DNA of 64,000 nucleotides from Serilophus lunatus (taxonomy: Eukaryota > Chordata > Aves > Passeriformes > Eurylaimidae): positions 299,342 to 363,341 of the forward strand of contig VXBA01001329.1 in the NCBI GenBank assembly GCA_013399895.1, given 5' to 3'. Numbering within the stretch: position 1 is the first letter of the stretch; every line of letters starts with the position of its first letter. The notes under the pieces are model-generated. The model did not search any database. It was not told the origin of the DNA and was given only the letters and a program-made list of their open reading frames with translations. Below are positions 39,711-51,853 of the stretch, in pieces. A program made the translations under genes and the position numbers.

Positions 39711-39763
39711 ATCCATCCATCCATCCATCCATCCATCCATCCATCCATCCATCCATCCATCCA
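39711..39763. repeat. (ATCC)n microsatellite
   Basis: About 13 ATCC units without a visible interruption, 16 bases after the CA repeat. It has no spacers, so it is not a CRISPR array. Confidence 0.97.
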
Positions 39764-40383
39764 CTCACCCTCCGGAGTTATTTATTTATATGTCCCCTCT
39801 CCCCTCCTCCCTAATTTTTTATTTATTTATAAGACGTATTGACAAGTCTTCTGTGTTGACGGGTAGGAAAGGAGAGGGGACGCGACACTTCCGAACTCGC
39901 CCAAAAATGCTGCGAGGGCGAGGACTTCGCTGCGCGGTCTCCAAGCATCCCAGGGACCCGCCGCCCCGGGGATGCACGGCGGGAGGGGAGGGGCGCCTGT
40001 GTCTGGGGACACCTCCTCCCGCTGCCACCACTCTGCAGAAGGCGCCCTGAGCAGGTCTCGCTCCCCTCGAGGGGCAGGTCCTGAGTGCGGAGCATCCTCG
40101 CCCGGCCGCGGCAGCCCCGCGCAGAGGGGCTGAGAGCCGCAGCAGCAGTCCCCGGTGTCCCCGCCCGAAGCGGCGCGGCGGGAGGCTCCCGCCCGGGGGC
40201 GGTGATTACGGGGGGGAGGGGGGGGGAATGAGGCTGGAAAGGTGCGTGCTCGGAGTGCCGGAGCGCCGGTCTCGACCAGTGCGTACCGAAATGAAGCTGC
40301 CATTTGTGACCAGCGTGTAAGTAGCAAGAATCATTTAGGGGGAAAGACAAAAAAAAAATTAAAAAGAAAATAAACTCTAAGCA

Positions 40384-40427
40384 CTTTTAAGATGCTCCCG
40401 AATTATTTTAGGAGCATCTCTTAAAAG
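40384..40427. repeat. Inverted repeat (hairpin) at the edge of the CpG block
   Basis: Left arm CTTTTAAGATGCTCC (40384-40398), 12-base loop, right arm GGAGCATCTCTTAAAAG (40411-40427). All 15 left-arm bases pair, with a two-base bulge (CT or TC) in the right arm. Confidence 0.9.
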
Positions 40428-41041
40428 ATTCAGTTAAGGCAGCTATTCCTTTGCATTACTTAATAGGATAACCTTCAGCCCTAAGTTATTATGTCCATAA
40501 ATATGATTTCACTTGGAAAAAGTCTTCCAAATTTATAAATTCAAATGAGTGTTCTTTCCAGACTCATCTTTCAGTCCTGAGCACCTCTTTGTAGCTGTGA
40601 AACGGATAGTTTGCCATACAGAGTAAGTCTGCTGTTAACCGCTACAGAACTAATGCTGTATTAAAATGCAGTGCATAAATAAACTATACATACATTAGTG
40701 GCAGCAGAAAACCACTACTCTCAGACGTGCCAACTTTCTGTGTGAGAGTGACAGACAGACGAAATAAAGGATATGTTTACAAAATGGGCTTTGCTTTCTG
40801 CATGAGGGCTTCAGATTGGCTCATGAAAATCAGCGTATTTGGTTAAGCGACGTATCTGGAGAAGTTCCCTATAAAAACAGCACAATATTTAAAGTTTAAC
40901 AAACAGCAGCGTAAGCCCCTAAACTATCGGGAGATCTCGTTTGACTGGAACTCGAGTCCTCTGCTTGCCTCTCCTTCTTCTATAGCCTATGCCAAACGTC
41001 TCAGAATGTCCAGAGATTCTTCCACGCCGGTTCTGCCAATT

Positions 41042-41066
41042 GGGTGGTGGTGGGAGGGGGGGCGGG
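41042..41066 (+). other. Potential G-quadruplex tract
   Basis: GGGTGGTGGTGGG then AGGGGGGGCGGG: at least four runs of three or more G with short loops, in the region just upstream of the CpG block. Confidence 0.6.
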
Positions 41067-44000
41067 TGGTGTGTGTGGAGAGGTGGGGTGCGAGAAAGGG
41101 TCATTGCAATTATGTAATAGCTCCCTCTAGCGTGCTAGAGATACTGCTGCATTTGGGGTATATACCGTGCGTGTGTGTACATATATGTATACATACACTG
41201 TGGGGTATACACTGTGCCTAATGTGTGTACACAGATGGTAACTCTCTTTTCCTTTCAGAAGAGGAGAGGACTAGCAGGAATAAAAAAGAAATGTTTTGTA
41301 TTACGATGGCAGACACTATGCAATATTTTTCTCATATTTACTTAGTTAAAAAAATAAACTCCCTCAAAATCCAGGATGAATTTGACTTTTTTGGAGGAGA
41401 CGGCTAGTGTCTCCATCACTTTTTCTCCAGCCTAGTGAATAACTCTCTCTCTTTTTTTTTTTTTTATATGACTCAGCATTACACAATAAATACTGTGACT
41501 GCACAATGAAGTCAATACATTTGAGAGCACTCTGCAGTTTGTAAAACAAGTACTCCAGACTCTGAATTAAGGGGAAAACTATATAACCCTTTACACAAGT
41601 AACTGAAGTCTTTGCTTGTAAAATCTGCCTTTTTTATCAAACCTCTTGGAGCTTACAGCATCCCATTGATACCAAAGACATGCATGCTATACTTAGAGGA
41701 AAAATAAAATCTGAAACACAAACACTGGATCTTCAAACCTATGACTGACTGCCAGGTGATGATGATAAATGAAAGTCTTACTCCTTGCTCTAAAAGTCAC
41801 TGTGGTTTTTGATGTTAACTTCAGCAGAGCTGCATTTTAATACTCATTCTTAGGTACGGCCGATTATTCGCTATTTCTAATGATTTCTTGGAAATCATAT
41901 CACTTTGGCATCTTTAAAAACTGTGATTCTTAAACCAAATAGAGGCTTGGGTGCCTTACTGGAAAAAGCCACATAAAAATGTGCCTGCATATGAATAAAT
42001 TCCTCTCTCAGGTTGATGTTTGTTACATCAGGCAGTTTGTAACAACAAAGTGACATTTATTGATTTTAATCCACCTGTACAAGTAATGAATATTTTATTT
42101 GTACGATCATTTTACCTTATATCTAAAATACTTTTTCTGTCAAATTTCTAGAACTACATATTTGATAGCTTAGACTGGCATCATAATTTTATATACATTC
42201 ATCAGAAGTTGATGTGCTGTTCACACAGAAGAGACAGAAATTAAATGTATGAAGATAATGTAAATGAATTCCAATAATATCTATATGCTGTGCTATGTCA
42301 CTATATATTGACTACATAGTGTGTATTTATTGCTAAAAAAATGGAACAAAATAAAAAATTTAAAAAGTGTTAATTAACAGCTTGGTGTGAAAGCTGGACT
42401 GTGAAGAGGGTAATACATAGACAAAACACAAATCTTTAATAATAGAAATATGCATATAGACGATTTACACTATCTGACAAATCAAAAAAAAATCCCTTTA
42501 AATACTCTGTATAGGAAAAGCTCAACAAAGGAACAAAGTCCTTACAATTAGTTATCTCTGAAGCAGTCAAATTATGCTTTGGAATACTGCTTTTCAATAC
42601 TTGAAATGTTTGTTTATTGGAAGCTATAGTTGGCATCAACCAAAATAACAGATAGTAACAGGACACCTCCCCAAACTAATTTTTTTTTTAAATGCTGATG
42701 TATTGAAAACATAACACAACAACATTCAGTCTTTTTCTGGGAAGTGTACATAATGAAGCCAGTTATTTAATCTTTTACGCTTGGCAAAAACATACAGGTA
42801 AACCTTTCTACGTTAAAAAAAAAAATAAAAGAACCTCCTCAATCAGGAGTGCTGAGATCAAAATCTTTAGTCTCAGTGTGGAGGGTGCTTAGACATAGCA
42901 CAGCAATTTCAGGACAAATATCCCTAAACAACTAAAAGAAAATAGGGATGCAGGAAAATATCAATACAGTTAAATGTCAAGGTTCACTATTTAAGGTATT
43001 TGAGCCTCAAATATATCATTGGGAAAGCCCAAATCCAATCACCTTGAAAGCAATAGAAAGAAGTAAAATTGGAAAGGCCAAGGAGCAAATTTAAGGAACA
43101 AGGAAACCATATATAAGAGAATGAATTGCCTGCTAATAAACAAGCATATGCTTTACCAATGTGAAGCAGCTATGACAAAACTATTGGGCCTATTAGTTAA
43201 TCTGCTGTAAAAGAAAAAGTATTGAAGAGAAATTATATATCTGTACTCTAGTACTCATAACAAATGAAGATGTTTCCTCAGGTCAGCTTTTTTTTAGTAA
43301 CAAAGATGAGATGTGGGTGTGTACTGAGGTGTCAGTGGTGAGATTCTTAAAGAGCAAAAGCATCTAACTAAATGGTAGTCATGAAACATTCTTACAAAAT
43401 CTGAAAATGAGGTAAATGAACTGTTAAAAATATGCAGTCATTAAGATCAGTTACTATATCTGAGGATTAAAACTCACAGAATCACTTGTCTTTTAAAAAG
43501 TCTAAAAGGGTGATCAAGGAATTAGGTGTGGCAAGCTTTACTTTCAATAGCAGTTATGTAACATGGGTTAAAATGACAATTAAAAATAGAAATTATATTG
43601 CATCTAGAGAAATATAAGAGAAGTATTGTTCAGAATCTCAATGAAACAAACAGAAACCTTTTCACTGATTTGATTCATCCTGTAATAGCAAAGTAGTACA
43701 ACTTATATATATTAAAAGGACATTTTAGTGCTTTTTAGTATTGTTTCAAAGAACAACAGGTATAATTACTTTTGTTGCTTTCAGTGTGAGCAGTTTTATG
43801 TCAATTCAATTGTGAGTTCACAACAGCAAGACATGTAAAAGAGGCAGTTTCTGAGAATGGAAATACAAAATAATAATGCAGTAGGTAAAAACTAGGGAGA
43901 GTAAGTGTATGCAAATAATATTAATGTACTAATGGGAGGACAGGGGCCAAAAAGAGATTAGAGTAAGAAAAGGGTACTAAAGCAGGACATGGGGCTATTT

Positions 44001-45857
44001 AAAAGGATTCAGGCAAAGGGAATTAGTTACTAGGAGCTAAGCCTGAGATTATCACTGAAAGAGTTGATACCTAGAGGTTTTGTCTAGCTAGGAATATTAT
44101 TTTTATAGTTGTACCTGTGTCATTTGGAAAAACTCACAAACAAGCAAGCACATGCAAAGGTTCATTAGGCTTACAGAAAGGGTGACTTTTAGGCCAGAGG
44201 TAAGGCCTCAGGACTTGTATTCTCATGGCTCTTTTCAGGCACATTATTTAACGATAGTTTAGCATAAATTACAGAAACATTTATTTTATTTTTCTATTAC
44301 GGTGAAAACACAGCACACTGAGATCAAAGCCAGCATGTTTCAAACAAAGTATAAGTTTACTTAATGAGTTTTTTTTAAAAAAAAGCAATTTCTTTAAGAG
44401 CAATTGAAATGTTGAGAACTGGTTTCCTACAGGTGTGTCTTTTAATTTTCCCTCTGCCACTACTACCGGATTCCTCTTGTGTCTGATGGTTACCCTGCAG
44501 ATATGAGTGGCTGGCTGAGAGGACATGCTGCTGGGCCAGGCAGCAGCTGCCTGGAAAGGAACAACAGCTACTTTTCCTTCTCTCAGGGTATTGATTTATC
44601 TCCCATACATATCCACTGAAATGAAATTTAAACTACGTATTTATTCCTCTTCCAAACTTGATTGCTATTATCCAGTAGGTCACAGTGTTACTCGGCAGAA
44701 TGATGGAGAAAGATGCACTCAGAAAATTGTCAATGGGACTGTTTTTCACTTGCATAGCCTCCTTTAAAAAAACTAAAACATTAAAAAATAAAATATTTTA
44801 GCCATTTTATTACAGCATGGGGTTATGATATGGCACAGTAATATGGTCATATGATATGACTTGGCATGTTAATGTAATGTACGCACGCTAGTCCCAGTGA
44901 GATAGGAATTTTCTGTGTAGACACCAGATTTTTGTAACAGAATAGGAAATGTTAGCATTTTCAAATAAAGGATATTCTCTGGAGCATTTGGAAACTTTTC
45001 TGCAGCAAATATTGTACGCATTTTTTTTCATGGTAAATTAAATTAAACTCTGTAGAGGTCAATAGTATATTTTTGTTAACTGAATAATGAAGTATTTTAC
45101 TGATGAAAGTCTGTTTTGTGAGTTATTTGTGACAAGTTTGTTAGAGATTAGAATACATACACTTGTTTTTAGTATAATGATTGAAATATTTTTTTAGACA
45201 TATATATTATATATACCTCTTTTATAAACATCTTTAAATTCTATTAAATACTTGGTTTAGTGGATGGGATTTAGTTTATCTGCAGTTATTGTAGTTTAAT
45301 GTCTCCTATGTCCTTTAAAGATTGTCTGGCAGGACAGGACAGACAGACATTTTTTGTCTTGTTCGCTTTTGGTTTAGGCTGCACTCTGGAAAGTGGGAGA
45401 CTGTGCCTTCTCTTAGAATGCTCAAGTGAAGAAGTGCAGGATAAAAAATGATAAGGAGCAAGGGGAAAAAATCAATTAAAAAAAAAAACAAACAGGAGTA
45501 AGGACAACCTCCCATAAGTGCTAATGAAATAGGGAACAGAACTCAGTCTCAGAGGGGAAGGAAATGAAACGTTCTCTTAAGCTCAGGGAGTGGACTGCAA
45601 AATTGCAGAGCTGTTGGGCTGGGATAAGCAGACCTGCCATCTCACATCAGCATGAAACAGTTTCTATTCTGTCTCACTTTGGATGTTTTATGAAGCTTTG
45701 TCTTGGGTAAAATCTTTGGGGTTTCAAACTTTCTCAAGTATGCTCATAGTACTTGCTTTAAGGATAAAGTAGAAGCAGATGCAGCTCAAAGATCTGGCTA
45801 TGTGATATGCATTGTGCAGATAGAAGTACTGATAGAGGACAGAATGGAAGAAGCCAA

Positions 45858-46155
45858 AATCATAGAATCATGAAATTATTTGTCGTGGAAGGGACCTTAA
45901 ATGTCATCTACTTCCCACCTCCCTGCCATGGACAGAGACACCTTCCACTAGACCAGGTTGCTTAAAATCCCTGTCCAGCCTGAACTTGAACTCTTTCAGC
46001 AATGGGATATTCCTGGAATGGCCTATTCACAGTTCTTTGGGCAACCTGTGCAAGTGCCCCTCCACCCTCACAGTAGAGAATTTCTTCCTAATACCTAAAT
46101 TTTTCCTATCCTTTTTCAGTTTAAAGCGATTCCTCCTTGTCCTACCACTACACAC
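45858..46155 (-). mobile_element. CR1 LINE fragment, 3' end
   Basis: The + strand starts AATCATAGAATCATGAAATT, then GAAGGGACCTTAAATGTCAT, CACCTTCCACTAGACCAGGT, GGGCAACCTGTGCAAGTGCC and AGTTTAAAGCGATTCCTCCT. This is a long, well-kept avian CR1 3' region in minus orientation, truncated at its 5' end near 46155. Confidence 0.88.
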
Positions 46156-46379
46156 CTTTGTAATTAAAGTAACATTTCAAGAACATGTCTGATGATATGA
46201 AAGGTCAGGAAAGTCAAAAAAGAGGAAAACTGAAAAAAGTCTTGATAAATTTCACTATAGCAGTCTAAGGGCAAAAGCATGTGCTATAAGAACTGTAAGT
46301 AAGATGCCCTAACTAATATACTTTAGGGTTATTCTCAGCAAGATTGAGTATGGAACAAATCTTTTCCTTCTCTTCATTA

Positions 46380-46410
46380 AAACAAACAGACAAACAAACA
46401 AACAAACAAA
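46380..46410. repeat. (CAAA)n-type simple repeat
   Basis: AAACAAACAGACAAACAAAC and onward, several CAAA units with one CAGA variant. A similar degenerate tract lies at about 58735-58770. Confidence 0.9.
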
Positions 46411-47819
46411 ATTACTGACCCAACAGAATCTGAGCAAGCTACTGGATATTTCTTATGTCTCTTATGCAGGAATGTCCCTAATAATATTATGATATTATAT
46501 TAATATTATTAATAGTAATTAACGCTTTGTAATTCACTGAAATCTCAATATAGTATGTCATTTAATCTCCTCTTTCTCTCCTAGTATTTCAGTATTAACA
46601 ATTGTGTCAGAGCTAATGTTTACCAGGAGTAGGCAAGGAATTGTCGTAGAGTTCAATGCATCACTTTTTCCTGTCAAAACACTACCTAGAGGTTGAAGAC
46701 TAGAACATCAGACAGATTAGGAATTTTCTTGTGAAAGAAGACCAGAGTCTTCAGAGTTGGTGCTGCCACCTTCAAGTACTGTTGGAAAGCAGAGGATTGA
46801 GGAAAACTCCAAAATAATTTATATCTAAAGTATTATGTAGTCCTGAACCATGGAAATATACCTTTGTGAATATTCTTACAATTACTTCCCACGTGGAACA
46901 AAGATATTGTCTTGAAAATATTGATTTTTGAGTGCAGTTGGAAATCACATTCCAGTTTCCTTAAGAGAAAAAGATTGAACTATAAGTACCAAGTAATCTA
47001 TGTGTGTAAATTTGCAGGAGATAAAGTTCATACTGGAAAAAAAAATAACAACAAAGGAATTAAGCCAGATTTCTGGGAGTTAGTTATTTCCATATTTTTC
47101 TCATTTTAGTTTTTCTAAGCTAGCATTTTGCACCCACTGACAAAATTGCAAACTCTCCCAGGGGGGAAAGAAATTTCTTATATATTGCATACTAAAGATT
47201 CTACAAGCTAAATTTACCTGTTATGCAACCCTTTTGTTTCCAAAGTATTCCCTTATTTAGTTATGCAGTTAGTAGCTCTACTTTAAACATGACTGATTGC
47301 AACACTGTAAACAATTCTGTTGCTAAATCTCTCAGAGAAATGGAATCCCATTTACTCTCTCCTAGCTGCAATTTCAGAAGATTAGAAAGAGAAAAAAAAA
47401 AAAAAAAGCAAACCCAAACCAAAATATAAAAAACTGAACTCAATGCAGGTAATGAAAATGTCTCTGCTCCCCTTCCCAAAAGTTCAGGGACACAACTTGG
47501 ACTAAATGATGATAATAAAAAAATGTATTGAGTCAAGTATTACACTTGTATGGTTGCCTTTTAAAAGAGACCAAAACCTTTAGACTTCCTGTGGGTGAAA
47601 AATCTTTCTTTGCTAGCTTACACATCTATTTGAAACCATCTAGTTTTGTTCTTGCTAACCCTTTTCATTTGTATACTCTTGTGTAAGCTCTCTAACATAA
47701 ACAAGACTCGTAAACAGCAGACTATAGATAAGCTTTCAAAATATAACGTGGCATTTTGCCCACATATCTGTCAAGTAAAAGGTTAGAATCTTCACTTTTT
47801 AAAGAAAAACATACCAATT

Positions 47820-48420
47820 AGCAGCAAGGCGAGGCTGTCTAGAGCATGAGGTTTTCAAAGTTTGACACGTCTGTAGGTGCAACACAAGCCATTTATTTGT
47901 ACAAAGCTCTCTTTCATCTCCTGACGGCAAGCAAGAGTCTAGGGAGGGCCCCACTTCTGATGAATTTTCTCACAGGAGTTACAAAATGGACTTCTTTGGC
48001 TAATGTGTCCGGTATAGCTACACTTGATAATGGGGTAGCAGATGACTGTTTTGTGTCGTTTGACTACCAAATTTAGGGCTCAACACCGTTTTCAGTGACA
48101 TAACCACCAAATAGGGTTGTCAAATGCTGTTATCCCCACTGTGCTGGAAAATAAGGGAAACCTGAAGGCTTGCTTCCTGGCATGGGCTAGTGTGACTGCA
48201 GGTCACAGCAAAAGCTGGAGAGTGATGACAGGAGCCTGTGAAGGGCCACTGGTTCCTGTCCTGATGGGGCACTGGCAGCTGATGCTCAGGGCCATGCAGT
48301 ACTTTGGCTTCATCCCCTCAACACATTGGCCATCTGAGATAAGCTGACCTGACAGTTGGCTGCCAGCACAGAGCAGTAGGGGTTTGTGCTCCCCTTAGAG
48401 CCAGGGGCAAGCAAGGGAGG
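47820..48420. other. Unassigned block, GC-richer than surroundings
   Basis: From about 47820 to 48420 the base composition rises and two adjacent open frames (76 residues each, 47846-48076 and 48117-48347, in different frames) appear. Neither resembles a protein I know. It could be a decayed retroelement or a non-coding transcript exon. Confidence 0.3.
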
Positions 48421-50554
48421 AAATAATGGTTCTAAAAGTCATAATTCCCTTCTCTGTTTGCTCCTGGGATGGTGCTGCTATACATCCCCCTTTCTGCAGG
48501 CAAATTGTTGACTTACAGTCTTGTCATAAGTGATTAGTCAGGATCCAGTGCTATAAAAAAAGCCAGAATAAGATGTAATAACCAAGGTGCAAAATTAACA
48601 TTTAAAATATCGTATAATGTGCTGCAAAACCAAAAACAGATCCTAAAATTAACATATTAAAAACTATATCCTTGAGATCACTAAAAATAAAATGAATTTA
48701 TCTGTCTTTATGAAAGACACTTTGAAGGGTCTTGTTGTTTTAAAATTTTGAAGTGTCCATGTCCTGGAAATTAGGTCCTTTAAGGCATCTTAATGATGAG
48801 TACATAAAATTAGTTTTTACTCTGAAAACATTTTTTCAAAAAGCACATATGGTTGGATAACTATGTAAAAATAGAAGAGGTAAGAGAAACAAACAAAAAT
48901 CCATGCAAATACAGTTAGTATTTCTATCATTAACGTTTTGATCTGTTAGGTGCAAAAAAAGTGTATATATGGCTGATGCCCTGAGGAATTTACAGTGTAA
49001 AATAACATAAATGAATTGCTACAATTTTCTGTTTTGTTATAATTTCTGAAATTGTTAGCAGAATTAACCTTTATATACATCTAGAGATAACATCTGAATT
49101 GCAAATAAATCACTACACATTATATGTTGCAGACAGTTTTATTTAATGTGCAGAAGCATTAAATATTTAAATTACTAACTTCTGCCATTTGCCTTTTCCA
49201 CTAAATGTATCCACTGTAGTGTGTAAAGTAGGCTGTACTATATTAAAATGGGTAATATTTTAAGATTTTTTTTTTGCATTAAATGAATTCCATTTAGATC
49301 TAATTAGTTGGTTATGTAACTAAAGTAACATAGTTATTTAAAATACATTTATTTTGATTTAGATAATTTATAAATTTTTTAAACTTTTTCTAATCTGTAT
49401 CTCTCAATACCTAGTTCCTGTTTAACATGTAGTAATTGCTATCGAACATAAATTAAATGGTTCTTGGAGGATTGCTCTTTAAATTTTTACTAAAGGAGTA
49501 AAATTTGCTTTTTTAATTAAAAACTTATTTTACATGACAAATTAAGGGTATGTAAACGTCTCTGAGGCACAATAACATCCCATTTGGTTATGGTGAATGA
49601 TGAACCAGCATCAGTTCTATACTAATTTTTATAATCAGTTATATACTAATTTTTATTATGGTGTGACCATACACCTTCACTGCATGGGAAACTAGCTGAC
49701 AAGGTGCTGCAGTGCAACTCCTCCATAATGCTGACTGCTGCTGTCGTGTGAGAGCATGAAGCCCGCAAGAAGCAGTCACCATTTTACATTGCAGCAAGTT
49801 TCTGCATTCTGCTTCAGGTGCAAGGTTTTCTCTTTACTTTGCTTGCTTTAATGCAAAAACTTGGCAAAGTTTATATGTAGGTATCTTTAATTTATTAAGA
49901 CGAAACAGGTAACACATTTCTCTCTGAAGCAAGGAGCGGCAGAACACAATTAAAATAGATTGAATTGTACTGCTTGTACACTAATATAAGATGTTCTCAT
50001 CCTACATTGATGAACGTCTATCAAAAGCCCATGCCTCGGAGAAGAATGCATATGACCAAAAGAAAGACAAAATCACTGCTAATATGTGGTGTCAGGGACT
50101 CTAGCTGTACGAAATATATTAGGTCACAAAAATGTCTGAATTCAGACACTGTGGAACTCTTATTACAAGACATAATCATATATAAAACTGCTAAAGAAAT
50201 GCAATTTAAATTGCTTTGCTATTTTCTTCTCTAAGAAAATGCGACATTCCCGATCATTGTGTCTGATCTTTAAAGGCTGTAGTCATGTTAGTATAGCATT
50301 CACTTCTTCTGCAGAAGTAAATTTTCTCTATGGTATTATGACTGTAATCCTGATTCTGCTCTCTTGCAGAACTTTACCAAATAGCTGCCTGTGTTTTACT
50401 ACGAAAGGCTCATCAAAGCATAGACAGATTTAAGCCTTCACCTACATGGTTATCCTGTTATCATTTGGCCTGTGTGACACAAAAATCACAGAAGTGCAAA
50501 GCAATTGAAGTTATGGAGAAAGACATTTAATGAATGAATGAACTTTTAATCACA

Positions 50555-50695
50555 GCTTCTTTCAGGTTTTGGTGGTTTGGGATTTTTGGTTGGTTGGTTG
50601 GTTTAGGTTTTTTCTGTTTTGTTTGTTTGCTTGTTTTGGCGGGGGTTTTTATCTTGGTTTTATTTAGTTTTAGTTTTGTTTTATTTCTTTAACAA
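50555..50695. repeat. G/T-rich low-complexity tract
   Basis: A run of T with interspersed G, including (TTGG)n at about 50590-50603 and GTTTGTTTGCTTG, which ends near 50690. A second similar stretch is at 53285-53500. These may be decayed poly(T)/simple repeats. Confidence 0.8.
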
Positions 50696-51790
50696 GTGAA
50701 TAACGAGAATTCTAAATTTTTGCATGTGACTATTCTTAAGTTTCATGTAGCAAGCTCTTTGGTTTATTTCATGGCAAAGCATTCACAAACAGGGGCCATT
50801 TTTTATTGTCTTGTAGTAAACAGCAAATCTCTCTAAGAACTGGCTACAGTACCCTGGGAATTTAGCCCAAACCTCTGAAAAACAACTTATCAGACAGTAA
50901 GAACATGAGAGGAAAATGGTAAAAAAAAACAGAAGGATTTTGAATTACTTCAAGTAGATCAATTTGTTGACTCTGCTATCCAGATCAAAGAGTTTGAAAT
51001 AAGATGTAAAACAAAATTACAGCTGGCAGACCTAAGCAGTACACCACCAACTGCCCACATACACAAAGTGTATGGCCTCTATTAAGAAGTTAAAGTAAAT
51101 TTGGAGATTAATATTTAATCTCTTTATTCTGTTTGGAGACATTATTCATTTTCAGTGTGCTTATTTAGAGTTGAAGCTGTGGATACTCTCTGGTAGATTC
51201 TAATACACACATCCTCCTTCCAGTCATTGGACCAAAAAAGGAAAGTAACAAAAATTATTGTTCACACCTGATCACATAAAGGGAACAAAAATGGTTAATA
51301 AATGGAGTTAAGCAAATGCTAATACTTTGGGGGACTTCCTGTTGTGCATAATTGGCATAAATTTAAAACTATTATATCACTTCATGGTTGCTTATAGTAT
51401 AACCAAAGCCTAGCGTTTCCCCTTCTGAACAAAAAAACAAGTGCTTATAGGGTTTAACAGGTCTTTTTCTACTTTATACAATTAATTATGAAGAAAAATA
51501 TTATAAAAAAACATTTCCTTTTTTCATTCTGTGGGGTAAATAGCAGGTGTCAATATTAACAGTAATGCAGCTAACATTTCTAATGTATCAGGACAATTAT
51601 TTAGAATACTGACTTGCAGAATAAACAAATATTGAGGTTTTATCATTCCTTCTAAATAACAGCACCAAAAATTCTCACAGGGAGAAAATTGGAATATTAA
51701 ATGGAAAAATTGTGTGTCCCAGGATAACAAGGAAACTGAGAACCATGTTAAACACTAGTGATGACTGTTGTTGTATCTTACATAAAGGCT

Positions 51791-51853
51791 CCTTCCTTCC
51801 TTCCTTCCTTCCTTCCTTCCTTCCTTCCTTCCTTCCTTCCTTCCTTCCTTCCC
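51791..51853. repeat. (CCTT)n / (GGAA)n microsatellite, upstream intergenic
   Basis: About 15 uninterrupted CCTT units, the longest tetranucleotide repeat in the window, about 15 kb upstream of the PCDH17 start codon. Confidence 0.97.

Larger units (their letters stand above)
39400..40310. promoter_or_regulatory. CpG-dense block upstream of PCDH17 (candidate distal CpG island/promoter)
   Basis: A run of GC-rich sequence with frequent CpG, including CCGCGGCGGCGACGGCGCCC near 39521-39540, about 2.7-3.6 kb upstream of the PCDH17 ATG. A CCAAT box (AGCCAATCC) lies at about 39515-39523 and an ATTGATTA-type homeodomain site at about 39561. It could be the main or an alternative PCDH17 promoter, or the start of a divergent transcript. 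The open frames within it have no recognisable homology. Confidence 0.5.

Noticed and set aside
39711..39763. Regular short repeat considered as a CRISPR-like array
   Set aside because: It is a contiguous tetranucleotide repeat with no spacers, in a vertebrate genome.
39556..40350. Overlapping open frames of 160-175 codons in the CpG-dense block
   Set aside because: GC-rich DNA has few stop codons; the products are repeat-derived (HTHTHT, SIHPSIHP) or Arg/Pro/Gly-rich with no domain.
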